The notes under the pieces are model-generated. The model did no database searches. It saw only the letters and a list, made by a program, of their open reading frames with translations, and was not told the origin of the DNA. From Ecdyonurus torrentis (lineage: Eukaryota; Arthropoda; Insecta; Ephemeroptera; Heptageniidae): a stretch of DNA of 64,000 nt. Every line of letters starts with the position of its first letter. Within the stretch, counting starts at the first letter, position 1. Position numbers and translations under genes: made by a program. Below, piece by piece: positions 25,483-36,728 of the stretch. The DNA lies in contig OX439137.1 in assembly GCA_949318235.1 (NCBI GenBank), positions 16,546,281-16,610,280 on the forward strand, given 5' to 3'.

Positions 25483-26824
25483 TCTGTATAGCAGTTCACT
25501 ATTTTTGAAATATTTTTTTATAGAAATTATAAATCCTGCCTTGAAGTGCATATAATATTTTTTTTATGTGCAATCAAAGCAGTGGAGCCTTCAAATAATT
25601 GATAACAAATATTACACGACACTATTTTGTTTTTTAAATTTATTTTCTTCTTCTTTCTTGTTACTTGAGTTTTCAGGGGAATTCAGTGTATTTTCCTGAA
25701 ATCATAAATTTGTTGGTATTTTTAATTTTAAGTAGTAGATTTAGTCCTGAGCAGACATATTATTTTATTTAATAGTTACTCTTGTGCCAAAATAAGATCA
25801 GAGATTTTTAACACCAGATGCACCTCTTGTTGTGAAACAATTATCCTTACACTCTTTTGTATACACTTTTACAGTTCGCTCTTTTCTTTTTTAATTTATT
25901 TTCTTCTTCTTTCTTGTTACTTGAGTTTTCAGGATGACTCTGTGGATCATTTTTCTGAAATCATACAAATTTTGATACTTTTTATTTAAAGCACAGGGTG
26001 GGTGGTTAACTTTAGACCAGGGGTATAACTTTGAACCATTTTATAAAATACTTTAACTGTTAAACTCTTTAAGTTTGAATTATTACCAAATTTGCTGAAA
26101 AGCCTATAGGTAATAAATTCAAAACAAGAAATTAGCTAATATGGGATTTGACTACAAAAATTGTTAAAAACGAAACAAAAATCTAACCTTTTTGCACACA
26201 GTGATACATTAGGATATGGTATGTAATAAAAGTGAAAAAATTGGACGGTCACCATCCTTAATTTTAGATCATGAGTTTTAAAAGTTTTAATCCTAAAAGA
26301 GAGCTCAATTTAATTTCAAAAATTATTTTCTCTTTTATCTGATGGTCATCAGTTCTGGGTATTTTATGCAGGGGCAGATCCCGAGAAGGGGGGGGGGGGA
26401 GTTTTGCTCCCTCTAAAACTGTCAAAATACATTACAGGTATAACCACCCACCACCCGCAGCCCCCCAAGATTAATGTACCGTTGCAGTATAAAAAATCGC
26501 CCCCTGCAAAATTTTGAGTTGGATTCACCCCTGATTTTATCATAGGATATCTTTCTGATGATACTGTTAACTTTCAAACGACATCATAAAGTTTATGTGT
26601 TTTTTTTTTTTTTTTTTTTAGATTTTGTTATACAAGCCATGTGAGTACAAATCTGCTGTATAAAAAATAAATTATAGAGAGAGAGAGAGAGATCAGATGC
26701 TAATCAAGTTATAAGAAAAAAATTCAACATTTATTAAATTCAATAGTAAATTGATAAACTGCAACATTTTGCTTTTTTTTTTTCTGGGAAAATTTATATG
26801 AGAAAATTTATATAACTAATTATA

Positions 26825-27510
26825 GAAAAGGTTAAAGCTATTTTGGTTTGAATTAATAATCAAGAAAAGGATAAGAGAAACAAACAAGCGCCTTACCACG
26901 ATTAGGTCCATAGCTTGGTGAAATTAACTTAAGTTAATTTGTAAATATTTATGTAACCTCTGTATGCTATCAAGATTTTCAACAATGAGGAAGTCTCCAC
27001 AAAGTCAACCCCTATGTTTGAATACATCATTTGAAAGAGAAAAAGTAGTAGATAAACTTAGCATAGGCAATTACCTGCAAAATTAACGTTTTATTTAATA
27101 AAAGAAGAAATAAAAATTTGAATTCCCAACCCTTTGCCGACTATGAAGTCATTTGTTTACATCCGATTTTCAATTATCTTCTGGATTTCATGCAACTGCT
27201 ATAAATTCAACGGCCGCCTTTCAACAATGGGATCGTCTGAAATCCAGAAGACAATTGAAAATCGGATGTAAACAAATGACGTCACAGTCGGCAAAGGGTA
27301 GGGAATTGAAATTTTTTATTTCTTCTTTTATAAAATAAAACATCAATTTTCCAGGTAATTGCCTATGCTAAGTTTATCTCCTACTTTTTTTCTTTCAAAT
27401 GACGTATTCAAACATAGGGGTTAACTTCGTGTAGACTTCCTCATTGCTACAGGCCTCATGGTGGTAAGGCGCTTGTTGGTTTCTCCTATCCTTTTCTTTG
27501 ATTATTTATA
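26825..27510. mobile_element. Foldback element family 4 with nested family 3 element
   Basis: Outer arms AAGGATAAGAGAAAC...GCGCCTTACCACGAT and their inverse surround the family 3 copy 26985-27446. The other family 4 copy, 54565-55101, has a different nested element. Confidence 0.65.
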
Positions 27511-27578
27511 TGAGAAAAAGGCATAATATTCACCTAGTTCTAAAAATGCATCATATTGTTTTGGTCATACATACTTAC

Positions 27579-28074
27579 ATTATCAATTTTAGAGTCCAAA
27601 TCCAAACTGGAATGTTCATCAGACATTGTTTCTTCATCAAAATCTTCAACTTGCATTTCTACAGTTTCAATTTCTGAAGGATCCAATGGAATTGTTAAAG
27701 TTTCAAATTCTTCAGACTCTGCATTTATTTCTACATTTTCAAATTCTTCAGGCTCTGATTTAATTTCTACATGACAAAATTCTGCAGGTATTATTTCATT
27801 TACTTCACTAAAATGACTCCCTTGTTTAAATTCTGCAGTATTAAATTCCACTCTGACAACAGAAGTATCAAGCTTTGCAGTTGCTTTACTGAACTTTAAT
27901 CCTCCTTCCTCTTGGGGCTTAATTTTGATTGTGACAGGTTCAGACAGGGTTGAGGTTCGTGTCTGTACATTGTTTTCATACCCTGGTTCCTCGGTGACCT
28001 TTGTTTTGATTGGTTTAGGTACATGAAGTGGATCTGTTTCTTTATCAGTTATATCCATCTTTTTGGTTCGTTTT
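27579..28074 (-). CDS. Unit A exon: acidic linker with Lys-x-Glu motifs
   Basis: The acceptor TTTCAG|A joins phase 2 from the TTF exon and gives KRTKK before MDITDKETDPLHVPKP. The exon contains IKIKPQEEG and VEIKSEPEEFENVEI and ends in an Asp/Glu-rich stretch (VEDFDEETMSDEHSS). The donor GTAAGT follows the Ile-Asp-Asn codons in phase 0. It carries the 12-residue EFENVEIKSEP-type repeat in about four decayed copies. Confidence 0.7.
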
Positions 28075-28144
28075 CTGAAATCATAATGAAAAATAATGGA
28101 CTAAAATGGTAAATATTTTTTGTCAAAATAGATTTTTATTTATT

Positions 28145-28271
28145 TACAGTCAACTGGGGTGAAATTGAAAGCCAATCACAGAGCTGCTTTCAAAGTGCTG
28201 TGTGTCTAGCGAGATACGTAAAAGTGAAAACTTACACATGATCAGTTTCAATTTCACTCCGATTGACTGTA
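28145..28271. mobile_element. TA-type MITE family 3 (CAGTCAACCGGGGTGAAATT ends)
   Basis: 127-bp near-palindrome flanked by TA. Copies are at the corresponding place in other units: 35576-36417 (split), 44718-44848 and 56675-56802. Confidence 0.7.
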
Positions 28272-28575
28272 TTTTAATTTGGTTACAAATTATTATTTTT
28301 ACAAAATTGACTTGTAATCCAAAAAAACAATAAGCTTTGAGGCTCAAAATAAATTTCAGCTCTGAAAAATAATTTTACTTTGAGTTATAGCTACTTCATT
28401 GCCCCAAAATAAAGCATGTTAAATGCAGACAGGAACACAAAGTCGTCTGCTAGCACTTTGTTAGTATTGTTGAGCTGTCAGTTTGTTTATTTTATCACTA
28501 AACCTAATTTTGCAACTTCTGATAGTTTGTCCTTAAAATTTGTTACAAAATTTGTTAAAATTTGAGTTAGGTTTT
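28272..28575. mobile_element. Half copy of the foldback element found whole at 50296-50785
   Basis: Shares AAGTCGTCTGCTAGCAC, TATTGTTGAGCTGTCAG and AAGCTTTGAGGCTCA with the complete 490-bp palindrome in unit C. Confidence 0.6.
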
Positions 28576-28838
28576 CAACAATGAAGAAATAATAAATTAC
28601 AAGTATCTGCTAAGAAGTATGAAACACTAATGATGTTTGTAAACCCCATTTTTCGTGCACCACACCAACAAAAAATTGATGATCGCAGTTGATCACCTAA
28701 TCTTTTTAAATAGAATGGAGGTTATTGGTTTAAAATATTTTTAAAAAATTTCTATGGCTTCTATAATGGAGTAGTTATCTCAAAAAAAAAAATGCTTTTC
28801 CCATAAGTTAGGGGACCCTTAGCTTTCCCCGCGCGTTA

Positions 28839-29168
28839 ATAAAGGAATAGACCAGAGAAAAACATAAGCTTCTATATCACAAAACACTTGATGGGATTTA
28901 CATAAATAACATTAGTTTTTCTCAAAACCCAACAGTAGTAGTGATCGGAAAATTATATTTATGCAACCAGCATAACATTTTCATACTAATTTTTGCATGT
29001 TTCTGACGTCATAAACATGTCACGGAAATTGCATACTTTACAGTATTTTTACGCTTTCTTGTGGGGCTACATTAACATTCTGGTAAAAATTGTCATCAGT
29101 TTTGAAGATCCCATTTTGTATTTATTGATTAAAAAGCACATGTTGTTTTATGTGGTCTATGGCTTTAA
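28839..29168. mobile_element. TTAA-type MITE family 1, within a split short palindromic MITE
   Basis: Ends AAAGGAATAGACC / GGTCTATGGCTTTAA. The halves of a 110-bp palindromic element lie at about 28630-28720 and 29178-29228. Confidence 0.7.
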
Positions 29169-29260
29169 CCGATAAGCTCCATTACACATTTTTTTTGGTG
29201 CAAGTAAACATGGTTTACAAACATCATAATTATTCCTTGCACAAAAATTGCAATACAAAC

Positions 29261-29727
29261 CTTTTTTTGTTCTTCTTAATCCCTGATGAAGCATCAACGT
29301 TGACTCTAACTGGATCACTGATGTCATGTAGTGATTTATAATTTTCAAAATGTAAAATTGAATCCATGTGTGCTTGAGATTTGTCATGTTTTTTCCAAGC
29401 AGTGTCAAAATTATTCATATCTGAAGTTCCTTTGGTACTCCACACTGTTTCAACCAAACTGAACATCAAGCACGGCCAGCAAAATAATTTATTTATTTCT
29501 GCACAAGCAGTAAGCCATGGTATTTTATCATAATAAAAATTATTGAACTTCCTTGTGCATTTCTTATTCTTACTAGTCATATTAGGTAGGTCGGGGGTCT
29601 GACGGCCCTGTTTAAATATTAATAACTGCGTCAATTCACTTCTTGCATAAAAAGGACTATTTTGTAATAAACGCACGATACACTCTTCTAATTCTTTATC
29701 AACTCCTACCAATTTGTAAAGACACAT
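29261..29727 (-). CDS. Unit A exon: TTF-type (hAT-related) zinc finger
   Basis: Encodes 155 complete codons beginning MCLYKLVGVDKELEE. The core GRQTPDLPNM... RKFNNFYYDKIPWLTAC... FCWPCLMFS... H...H matches the TTF-type finger found at the N-terminus of hAT/ZMYM-like transposase proteins. The exon ends in phase 2 at the donor AG|GTTTGT (29261/29260), and reading through it meets a stop within a few codons. The ATG context is CAAAATGTG, as in B and C. Confidence 0.72.
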
Positions 29728-30049
29728 TTTGAAAGTTAATAGAGCACACGTTTTAAGTAACGGCTATTTTGACAAACTGAACGGTCGTCAAATATAAAAT
29801 TCACATCAAGTCAAGATGAAATGTCACTTAAAAGTTCAGTTATGTCAAACACATGAAAACACAGCATATGTCTAAGTTACTCCACTTCAAAGATAGCATA
29901 TAAACATGCTAGTTCAAATTTAGTACCAACTTTTAAAGCTACTAAAAAACTTTTATTGGCTATAAAATAAGAATTTTTTTAAAATAAAATTTATGACAAA
30001 AATTGGAAGTCACAAACACATGTCTTATTTTGCTATGTTGTGAGTCAAT

Positions 30050-30195
30050 TTTCTGAAAATGTCTACTTTTTTCCTCTACCACTCTCTATTTTTCTTATAG
30101 CTGGCGTTCCTTGTGATTTTGTGGGTTGCATGCTCTTATTGTTAGTGTTCACTTCTTCTCTCTCTTTTCTGTTTATTAGCTGACGAGGTGATTCC
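30050..30195 (-). other. Conserved leader segment between first block and TTF exon, units A-C
   Basis: A segment with acceptor TTTCAG followed by AATCACCTCGTCAGCTAA is conserved here, at 40500-40636 and at 49975-50131. It does not join the TTF exon or the acidic exon in an open frame, so it is either an untranslated leader exon, an alternative exon that ends the reading frame, or conserved only by recent duplication. Confidence 0.35.
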
Positions 30196-31105
30196 TGAAA
30201 CATATAATTATGAAAATTATAAAGGTTTATGAATTAAACAGTGTAAATAGACATACAATTATTTACTAATAAATTAGCAACGGTTTTAAGGCCGACTTCG
30301 CGACTAAGCGATTTCGGTCACATCCACTTCTGTTTCGATGCACTGCGCATGCGTAGTCCAAAGAAATGGAAGCGGATGTGACTTAAATTGCTTTAAGTCA
30401 GCCTCAAAATAGTTGGTCCTTTAAAAGTCAATAAAGGGGCAAAAATATAGGGTGGTTCCATTCATGTTAAAGTCGACGTCATAAGTGAGTACTAAATAAC
30501 ATTGGCCGGTATAGCAAAATGGCACATTTTGCCAGTTTAAAAATACTCCGCAATATTTTTGAGAGCATTGATGTTGTTAACAGGTTGAATTAGTACCTCA
30601 AGTATGCAAGAAAAATATATTAATAATAAAAATAGCTAATTCTCCAAAGAAAATAGCCAAAAAACTAAGTTTGTCCTATGCTGAGCAATGTTATTCATTG
30701 CTCAAGAAGAGCATCGAAAAGCACTCAGAATGACGTCATGCGTACACGCACCCTATACATGCAGTTATATAAGAACTTTTTAGTTTGCATTATCTTGACC
30801 CATTTAAAATGACAGTTCTTTGTTAAAATTAGATAAAAACGTCTCAAGCAGTCACCCTATAGAGCAAATTAATAAAGCGTGTAAAAATTTTAACTGTCCG
30901 ATTGCAATTAAATTTGAATAGATAGATATATAGTATACACTTTGTCAGGAAAGCTATGTATATATGACAACACGGTACCACAGATTTGGGTACATACATT
31001 TGCTATTTTTCACCCAGAAGTGTTAGGGATGTGCGTAGGTTTATATTGTTAACTTTCCTAATTGTTTTGAATTAGTAAAACTAAAAATAAATAAGTCAAA
31101 TCAAA

Positions 31106-31400
31106 TTTGGGCATATATGGGCATACAGCCTTATTGCGTTGTCTGGGCCGGTTCCCGTGAGATCACCAAAGGTCAGCAACAACAGGCATGGTATCAAAAC
31201 TTGGATGGGTGAACAACTGTAAAAAGTGTCGTACACATTCAAGTGCTGAAGCGTAGCTGTCCTCACATGATGGCAAGACCATGTGCTCCCTGAATTTGCT
31301 GCCATCATGTGTGGCCGTTAAAACGGAAACACGATTTCACGTTAGCGAGCACTGGCCCGACCTTACACAGCTTTGGTATTTGGAGCACAAAATAGTGCGG
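31106..31400 (+). mobile_element. SINE with 5S rRNA-derived head (SINE3-like)
   Basis: Bases about 31145-31230 resemble the middle and 3' part of 5S rRNA: CCGGTTCCCGTGAGATCACC, then AAGGTCAGCAAC, then ACTTGGATGGGTGA, in the order of 5S rRNA and its internal promoter. The following 170 bases form an unrelated body. 5S-headed SINEs (SINE3) are known in fishes and invertebrates. It lies in the unit A upstream region and is decayed. Confidence 0.6.
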
Positions 31401-32054
31401 GGTCTACGTTGTGATATAGAAAAATGATAGATAACAGTTAATATGAAAATGATTTAATAAATAGCATTCAATTGCTAAAAATACAGTAATATATATGTAT
31501 ATGTACATACACATAAACCCGCATGAATGTGTGTGTGTGTGTTACAACAACAACAACAAATTACGGCACACAAAATATTAAACGTATTGGCACCAAGAGG
31601 GTGGAAAGTTCAAATAAGCAAGGTGTTTAAAATAAGTCACCAGTGTCACTCCATAGGGCTCCATAGATCAGTGAAGGTAACTTGTCCGCAAAAGGTGTGA
31701 CACACCCTAGGGACCACAAAAGAGGCTTAACACCCTGGTTATGCCCCTTTTTAGGGCCTTAGGGGCCTCCAAACAGGGGGGGGGGGAGACGTCCGCTATA
31801 GGAATTCCTATTTTGGCCAGTCCGAGCCTGCCCCGGTTGAATGCAAATATAAAGAACAATAATCGAAAATCTCGAAGATAAGTTCCAAATTAACTCTACA
31901 TTTTTTGCATATATTAGTCATATTAATACATATATATGAACCACAGGCTACTGTGTCATAAATATAAAAATACAGATTCCATTTGAATTTACTTATTTCT
32001 ATGCACATATTCAAAAATACGTTAAAATCTAAAATAAAATAAAAATTGTCTTAC

Positions 32055-32140
32055 ATTTTTTCCCAGTGTTTACAAATAACAGCTGGAAAACGGACAATTC
32101 AAAAAGTTCCAGTAATTCTCAATAGATGGCAAAAGCATAC
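32055..32140 (-). promoter_or_regulatory. Unit A conserved leader block (probable first exon/promoter)
   Basis: A block beginning with GCCATCTATTGAGAAT (minus strand) and ending at a GTAAGA donor is conserved at the upstream end of each unit. Here the donor is at 32054. The GCCATC motif resembles the YY1/Pho core near start sites. No long ORF is present, so it is likely untranslated. Confidence 0.45.
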
Positions 32141-33020
32141 AAAAAAGTTTAAAAGTTATTTTGGAGCGAATTACCATTTTTTTTAAATGTTCTCTAAATC
32201 GAACCATTTTTTAACTAATTTTTAATTAGTCATATTATATAAAAATTGAAAATAATATAAAAGTTTTAGTTGCATTTTGATCTGTATAAAGAAAAATCTT
32301 ATTTTGTTTAAAAAAAAAATGTAGATAAAATTTGAATATACGATCTGTACTAAATATGCATATTATAAGATTTAGAGTGGAAAAGCCAGCTACTACGGGC
32401 AAGTAAGAAAATACAAAATAATGATGAAATTCAATTTGAAAAAATAAAAAATAGAAGAATAAATAAAGTACTATATTTCATTACAACGTTATCAAAAAAA
32501 TTCTACAAAAAAGCAATTCAATTCATGAATAAATTTATTTAATTATTATAAATTTAAATTTGTGCAGCCAAAATAAATTATTAAACATTGGTAATAAAAA
32601 AATCTTATTTTATTTTGTTTTCAAAACAATTAATACAAAAAAAGTATATATATATTTTCGTAAGTGTACGTATATTATATTATTTTTAGTTTAACATTTA
32701 TCGTTATTAAATTGTTAAGACTTTTTCTCTTTATATATATGTTAGAATTAACCATGAATATGGACTGTATTATATATATATAAGATTTAATAAAGGTGAG
32801 GAAGAAAATAAGAAGTACTATCTGCTAATATGAAGTTGAATTTGAAAAAATAGGAGAATATATGTCAAAAATTCTACAAAAAGCAATTCCATTCAATAAA
32901 TTTATTAACTATATAATTTTAAATTTTGCAGCGTATATAATTCATTATACACATAGGAAAGGGAATATAGAACTAAAGTTATTAAATTTTATAATAATTA
33001 ATATGTAAAAATAATACAAT

Positions 33021-33290
33021 TAATTAATATCTTCACAAGTCCTTAGACTCAAAGACTGGCAAAGACAAATAAAAGATTCCAAACTCCAAACGTTTCATCT
33101 GACACAGTAAATCCTACGTAGATGGAACGTTTGACGAGCTCGGGATAATTTTTCTTTAAAAAATTTGACACGATACAGACAAAATGGTAAACACTTGAAA
33201 TGCCCCGGAAATGGTGCCAGTCTTCTCTAAATCTATCCATCAAAGTGATGCCCCTTTCTTTAGAAATGGTCAGCTTGACATCTTAAGGGA
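33021..33290. repeat. Start of duplication unit B (matches 42350-42625)
   Basis: The stretch TTCACAAGTCCTTAGACTCA through GAAATGCCCCGGAAATG is nearly identical to 42360-42560, placing a duplication period of about 9.33 kb between B and C. Both run into halves of the 25250-type palindromic MITE. Confidence 0.7.
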
Positions 33291-33960
33291 GTAGGGGACC
33301 GACCTTATATCTCAAAAACTAGCTCGTGTTTTGGGTCTAAATTTGGTGTCATTGTGTAGCTAAGGATCACACCTAGCCGTGATAAAAATTTCAAGATGTG
33401 TCACCGTCCAAAAAAAAAAGAAAAAAATTATTGAAATTAACATTATGCCTTTTGGGCTTAAAATTTCAAAAAATCATATAAAATTAATTTGCACGGTGAC
33501 CCCCCAAAAATTTTATATATTTGAAATTGTCTTAAGCAGAAGTATCATTGTGCAAAATTTCAGATTTTTTTGCCGATAAAAGTTTGAGTCTAATGGCCGA
33601 CGTCGGTCCCCTACTCCCTTAAAGCATAGACCATATAAAACAACATGTGCTTTTTAATGAATAAACACGAAATTGGATCTTCAAAACTGATAACAATTTT
33701 TACCAGAATGTTAATGTAGCCCCATAAGAGAACATGAAGAAGCTGTAAAGTATGCAATTTGCGTGAAAATTCATGTTTATGACGTCAGAAATATGCAAAA
33801 ATTAGTATGAAAATGTTGTGCGTGTTGCATAAATCAACATTTCTGATCACTGCTACGGGGCTCCTGTTGGGTTGTGAGACAAACTAATGTTATTTATGTA
33901 AATCCCATCAAGTGTTTTGTGATATAAATGCTTATGTTTTTCTCAGGTCTATTCCTTTAA
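33284..33960. mobile_element. AGTAGGG MITE and TTAA-type family 1 MITE inserted next to each other
   Basis: 33284-33622 has the AGTAGGG/CCTACTCCC ends, and 33619-33960 is a TTAA family 1 copy with TTAA at both ends. Together they split the palindromic MITE whose halves lie at 33238-33283 and 33965-34110. Confidence 0.7.
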
Positions 33961-34636
33961 GTGAAAGCATAGCATTAATTGTCAGATTTAACCTCACAAA
34001 TAAACACCTGCAGCTTCATTATAGTGAAGTTTAAATCTGGCAACACTGCTGTCACTTAAGATGACATGATGACTATTTTCTAAAGAAAGCTACATCACTT
34101 TGATGGGTAGATAATTAAAGATGGCTGATGAGTGTACAATTCAGATCTTATCTGAATTCGAGCTTTTACACATAATGTTCATGAACTTCAGAAAGGACTT
34201 CAAATGTTTTGTCACAAAAATATCACAATTCATTCAATGTGGAAAAGGTGAATCGAAATTTTTTTTGTAGTTTATATTTTTTGAAAGAGCTTTAAAAAAT
34301 TTTGAGGCGTTTTTTTTCTTCTTATGACCATTGGAGCAGATGCGAAGTATTTTTAATTAATTTTTGAAAATCAGCCTAGAAAGCTTTTTGTGACGTCATC
34401 AATAATCCACTTTTTTCTCAAAATTTTTTAACACTCTTTTCAAAAAAGTCATAAAAAGTGGGGGTTAAAAATGTTTACCTTCCTTATTAATGACGGGAAT
34501 ATAGGTATGAGCTAGTAAATATTTTCTACATTTTCCCAGGTATTTACATTGGCTACATTTAAACTTTGCACCACTATGGACTGTACTGATATGTCCATAT
34601 AGAAGTTTACTATTTTTGAAAGATTTGTCACAGAAA

Positions 34637-34990
34637 TTACCGGAAATTACACTTGTTAGTTTTATTTATATTATGTTGGTACTTGGTATGATTTAGTAAA
34701 TATTGTTTACATTTTCCTACGTAATCACATTGGCTACATGCAAACTTTCTATCACCAGCATGAAGTCTAAGTTTATGTAAGTTTAGCAGTTTAATTGTTT
34801 TAAAATATTTGTTACAGAAATCACAATTATGGTTTTGACTTGGATGTAATCTTTTTTTATGTTCAATCAAAGCAGTGGAGCCTGCAATAATTTTGAAACA
34901 AATATTACACGACACTGTTTTATTTTCAAATATTTCTTCTTCGTTTTTCTTGTTACTTGAGTTTTCATGATGACTCAGTGGATCATCTTT
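34637..34990 (-). CDS. Unit B exon: C2H2 fingers, cut short by a frameshift
   Basis: The acceptor TTTCAG|AAAGATGAT gives KDDPLSHHENSSNKKNEEE, then the fingers CNICFKIIAGSTALIEHKK, CDFCNKYFKTIKLLNLHK and CSQCDYVGKCKQYLLNHT, and a fourth that breaks after CNFR. Alternating CDFC-type and CSQC-type fingers match units C and D. The break coincides with the 10-bp near-tandem duplication. Confidence 0.75.
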   Translation of the reverse strand, partial: KDDPLSHHENSSNKKNEEEIFENKTVSCNICFKIIAGSTALIEHKKRLHPSQNHNCDFCNKYFKTIKLLNLHKLRLHAGDRKFACSQCDYVGKCKQYLLNHTKYQHNINKTNKCNFR

Positions 34991-35197
34991 CTGAAATCAT
35001 ACAACATTTTGCTACTTCTTATTTAAATAATCTTTTGTTACAGCCTCCTAAAAAATACCATTACTGTAAATGCCCCAGTAAGTACCAATTAGCAGTATAT
35101 AATGCCACCGGCATGGACTTTATCATAATAGAGCTGGCTAATATGTAAACCCTGATCTGAATACATACCTCTGTTTCAAAAATAATAATAAATAAAG

Positions 35198-35230
<33 letters not shown>

Positions 35231-35678
35231 AGAAGAAGAAAAGTGACTTTAACCTCATCAAAACAGGCTGAGAGTTTCTTTCAATCAGTCATTTGACTTA
35301 TAGGCTCTTCCGCATGGCAATTGCTGACCATGGCCTAGCAAATTTTTACAGGCATTTGCCTTTATAGACTTAGGAAACCATAGAAACCTCAGTCAGGATG
35401 TCAGTAAAGGAATAACCTGAGATATCCCTTTCAACTTCCACCCAGATGCACTGTGTATTTCTGGTGAACAAAGCTTCTGCTGATAAACTTTGCCTCTGAC
35501 GGGAAACAAACCTGTGAAAACTTGCAGATGAGTGAGGAACACGCAACTACTATACCACAGTGCTCAAGTTATAGGTACAGTCAACCGGGGTGAAATTGAA
35601 ACTCCAATCCTTTGCAAGCTTTCACTTTTCCCTATCTCGCTCGACACAGAGAACTTTGAAAGCAAGTCTCTGATTGGC

Positions 35679-36383
35679 TAGAGTACTCTAGAAGGGGGGA
35701 GTATACGCGATCCAGCAGAATTTTTAAAGCCCTTTCATTGGTTGTTGAAATCGAAAATTCAAATCTGATTGGCTGGCATGCCCAAAAATTTCATTGTTGT
35801 CAGTCAATGTTATTTAAATGGGGGTTTTTTGGTTCTGAAAATGACCGTAAGTAATGGGAAAAAATGAGATTTTGAACACTCATAAAATTTTACCAAAACG
35901 TTGTCACATTAAGAAACATTCACAAATGAAACTTTATTATTTGGACAAAAAAATAACATAAATTCAAAAGTTGTAATAATTCGCAAATACGTGTACTGTT
36001 ATTTACTGCAGTTTATTTTTGTTCTCTTTTTCGTGAACGCTGTAGTTTTCAAGCAAGCACAAGATTTTTGAGTTTGTTTACATTTTATTTTTCATTGTTG
36101 GAGCGCATTAGCCAATGGGCGTTGAGTATTGAGTTTCAAAATATGATATTTTTAAAGCTTAACAAAATGTAATTTTTAGTAAACTGAAGGTTTTGAAATT
36201 TTAGACAAAAAATTGCCATAAAATGAAGTTTGTTTTGTGAAAATTTCAATGCTGTAACTTCCTTCGTTCACTATAGTTATGACATTTCAAAATCGCGATT
36301 TTTCCCATTACTTACGCGATTTTTCGTGATCAAAAAACCCCAACTAAGGGTGCGCGTATACTCCCCCCTTCTAGAGTACTCTA
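35679..36383. mobile_element. 705-bp hAT-type element with perfect 8-bp target duplication
   Basis: Inverted ends TAGAGTACTCTAGAAGGGGG, flanked by TGATTGGC on both sides (35671-35678 and 36384-36391). It split the TA-type family 3 MITE of unit B; copies in A, C and D are uninterrupted. No transposase ORF is present. Confidence 0.88.
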
Positions 36384-36526
36384 TGATTGGCTTTCAATTT
36401 CACCCCGGTTGACTGTACAAAATTTAACATGTATTAACTTAAATATTACATTGATCACCATGCAAATTTTGGTGTTGCTGGGGGGAAATTTGTTTGAGAA
36501 AAAGGGGTACATTTGATTGCAAAACC

Positions 36527-36711
36527 CTCCCTCCCTCCCTCCCTCCCTCCCTCCCTCCCTCCCTCCCTCCCTCCCTCCCTCCCTCCCTCCCTCCCTCCCT
36601 CCCTCCCTCCCTCCCTCCCTCCCTCCCTCCCTCCCTCCCTCCCTCCCTCCCTCCCTCCCTCCCTCCCTCCCTCCCTCCCTCCCTCCCTCCCTCCCTCCCT
36701 CCCTCCCTCTA
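36527..36711. repeat. (CCCT)n microsatellite, about 46 units
   Basis: Pure tetranucleotide run of about 185 bases beginning 18 bases past the acidic-exon donor of unit B. On the transcribed (minus) strand it reads AGGG. Unit C has only a short (CT)n at this place (45580-45600). Confidence 0.97.
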
Positions 36712-36728
36712 GTGCTATGCATACTTAC

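Larger units (their letters stand above)
24097..25954 (-). pseudogene. Unit A remnants of the C2H2 finger exon, duplicated, inverted and frameshifted
   Basis: Starting at 25954 there is one exon-start copy (KNDPQSHPENSSNKKEEE then stop). From 25695 there is a second (ENTLNSPENSSNKKEEE, then VSCNICYQLFEGSTALIAH one frame off). Between 24985 and 25245 a third copy lies on the plus strand (STALIEH..., CNFCNN, then phenylalanine and lysine-rich text). Residual fingers continue on the minus strand at 25000-24840 and 24300-24097 (CDYVAKLKQYLL, CGFCEETFEVLPEV). The last finger (CNICKLGYKIASGLKKH) is in another frame than the one before it. Confidence 0.7.
24097..32140 (-). pseudogene. Unit A of the tandem TTF/acidic/C2H2 zinc-finger family; finger exon wrecked
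   Basis: Same architecture as units B and C: conserved leader block near 32055-32140, TTF exon 29727-29261, acidic exon 28074-27579, then the finger region 25954-24097. The first two exons are open and join in frame (phase 2), giving 321 codons. The phase-0 acceptor at 25954 then gives only 35 residues (KNDPQSHPENSSNKK...) before a stop at 25847. A second acceptor copy at 25695 also soon runs into a stop. Finger remnants further on are frameshifted, one piece is inverted onto the plus strand (24985-25245), and MITEs are inserted at 24313-24813 and 25250-25480. A truncated TTF-acidic protein without fingers could still be made. I call it a pseudogene for the full protein, with the 5' part possibly functional. 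Confidence 0.6.

Noticed and set aside
27153..27338. 61-codon plus-strand ORF
   Set aside because: Lies wholly within the foldback family 3 element arms.
31145..31230. Functional 5S rRNA gene
   Set aside because: Only the middle part matches, with many changes; a SINE head explains it better.
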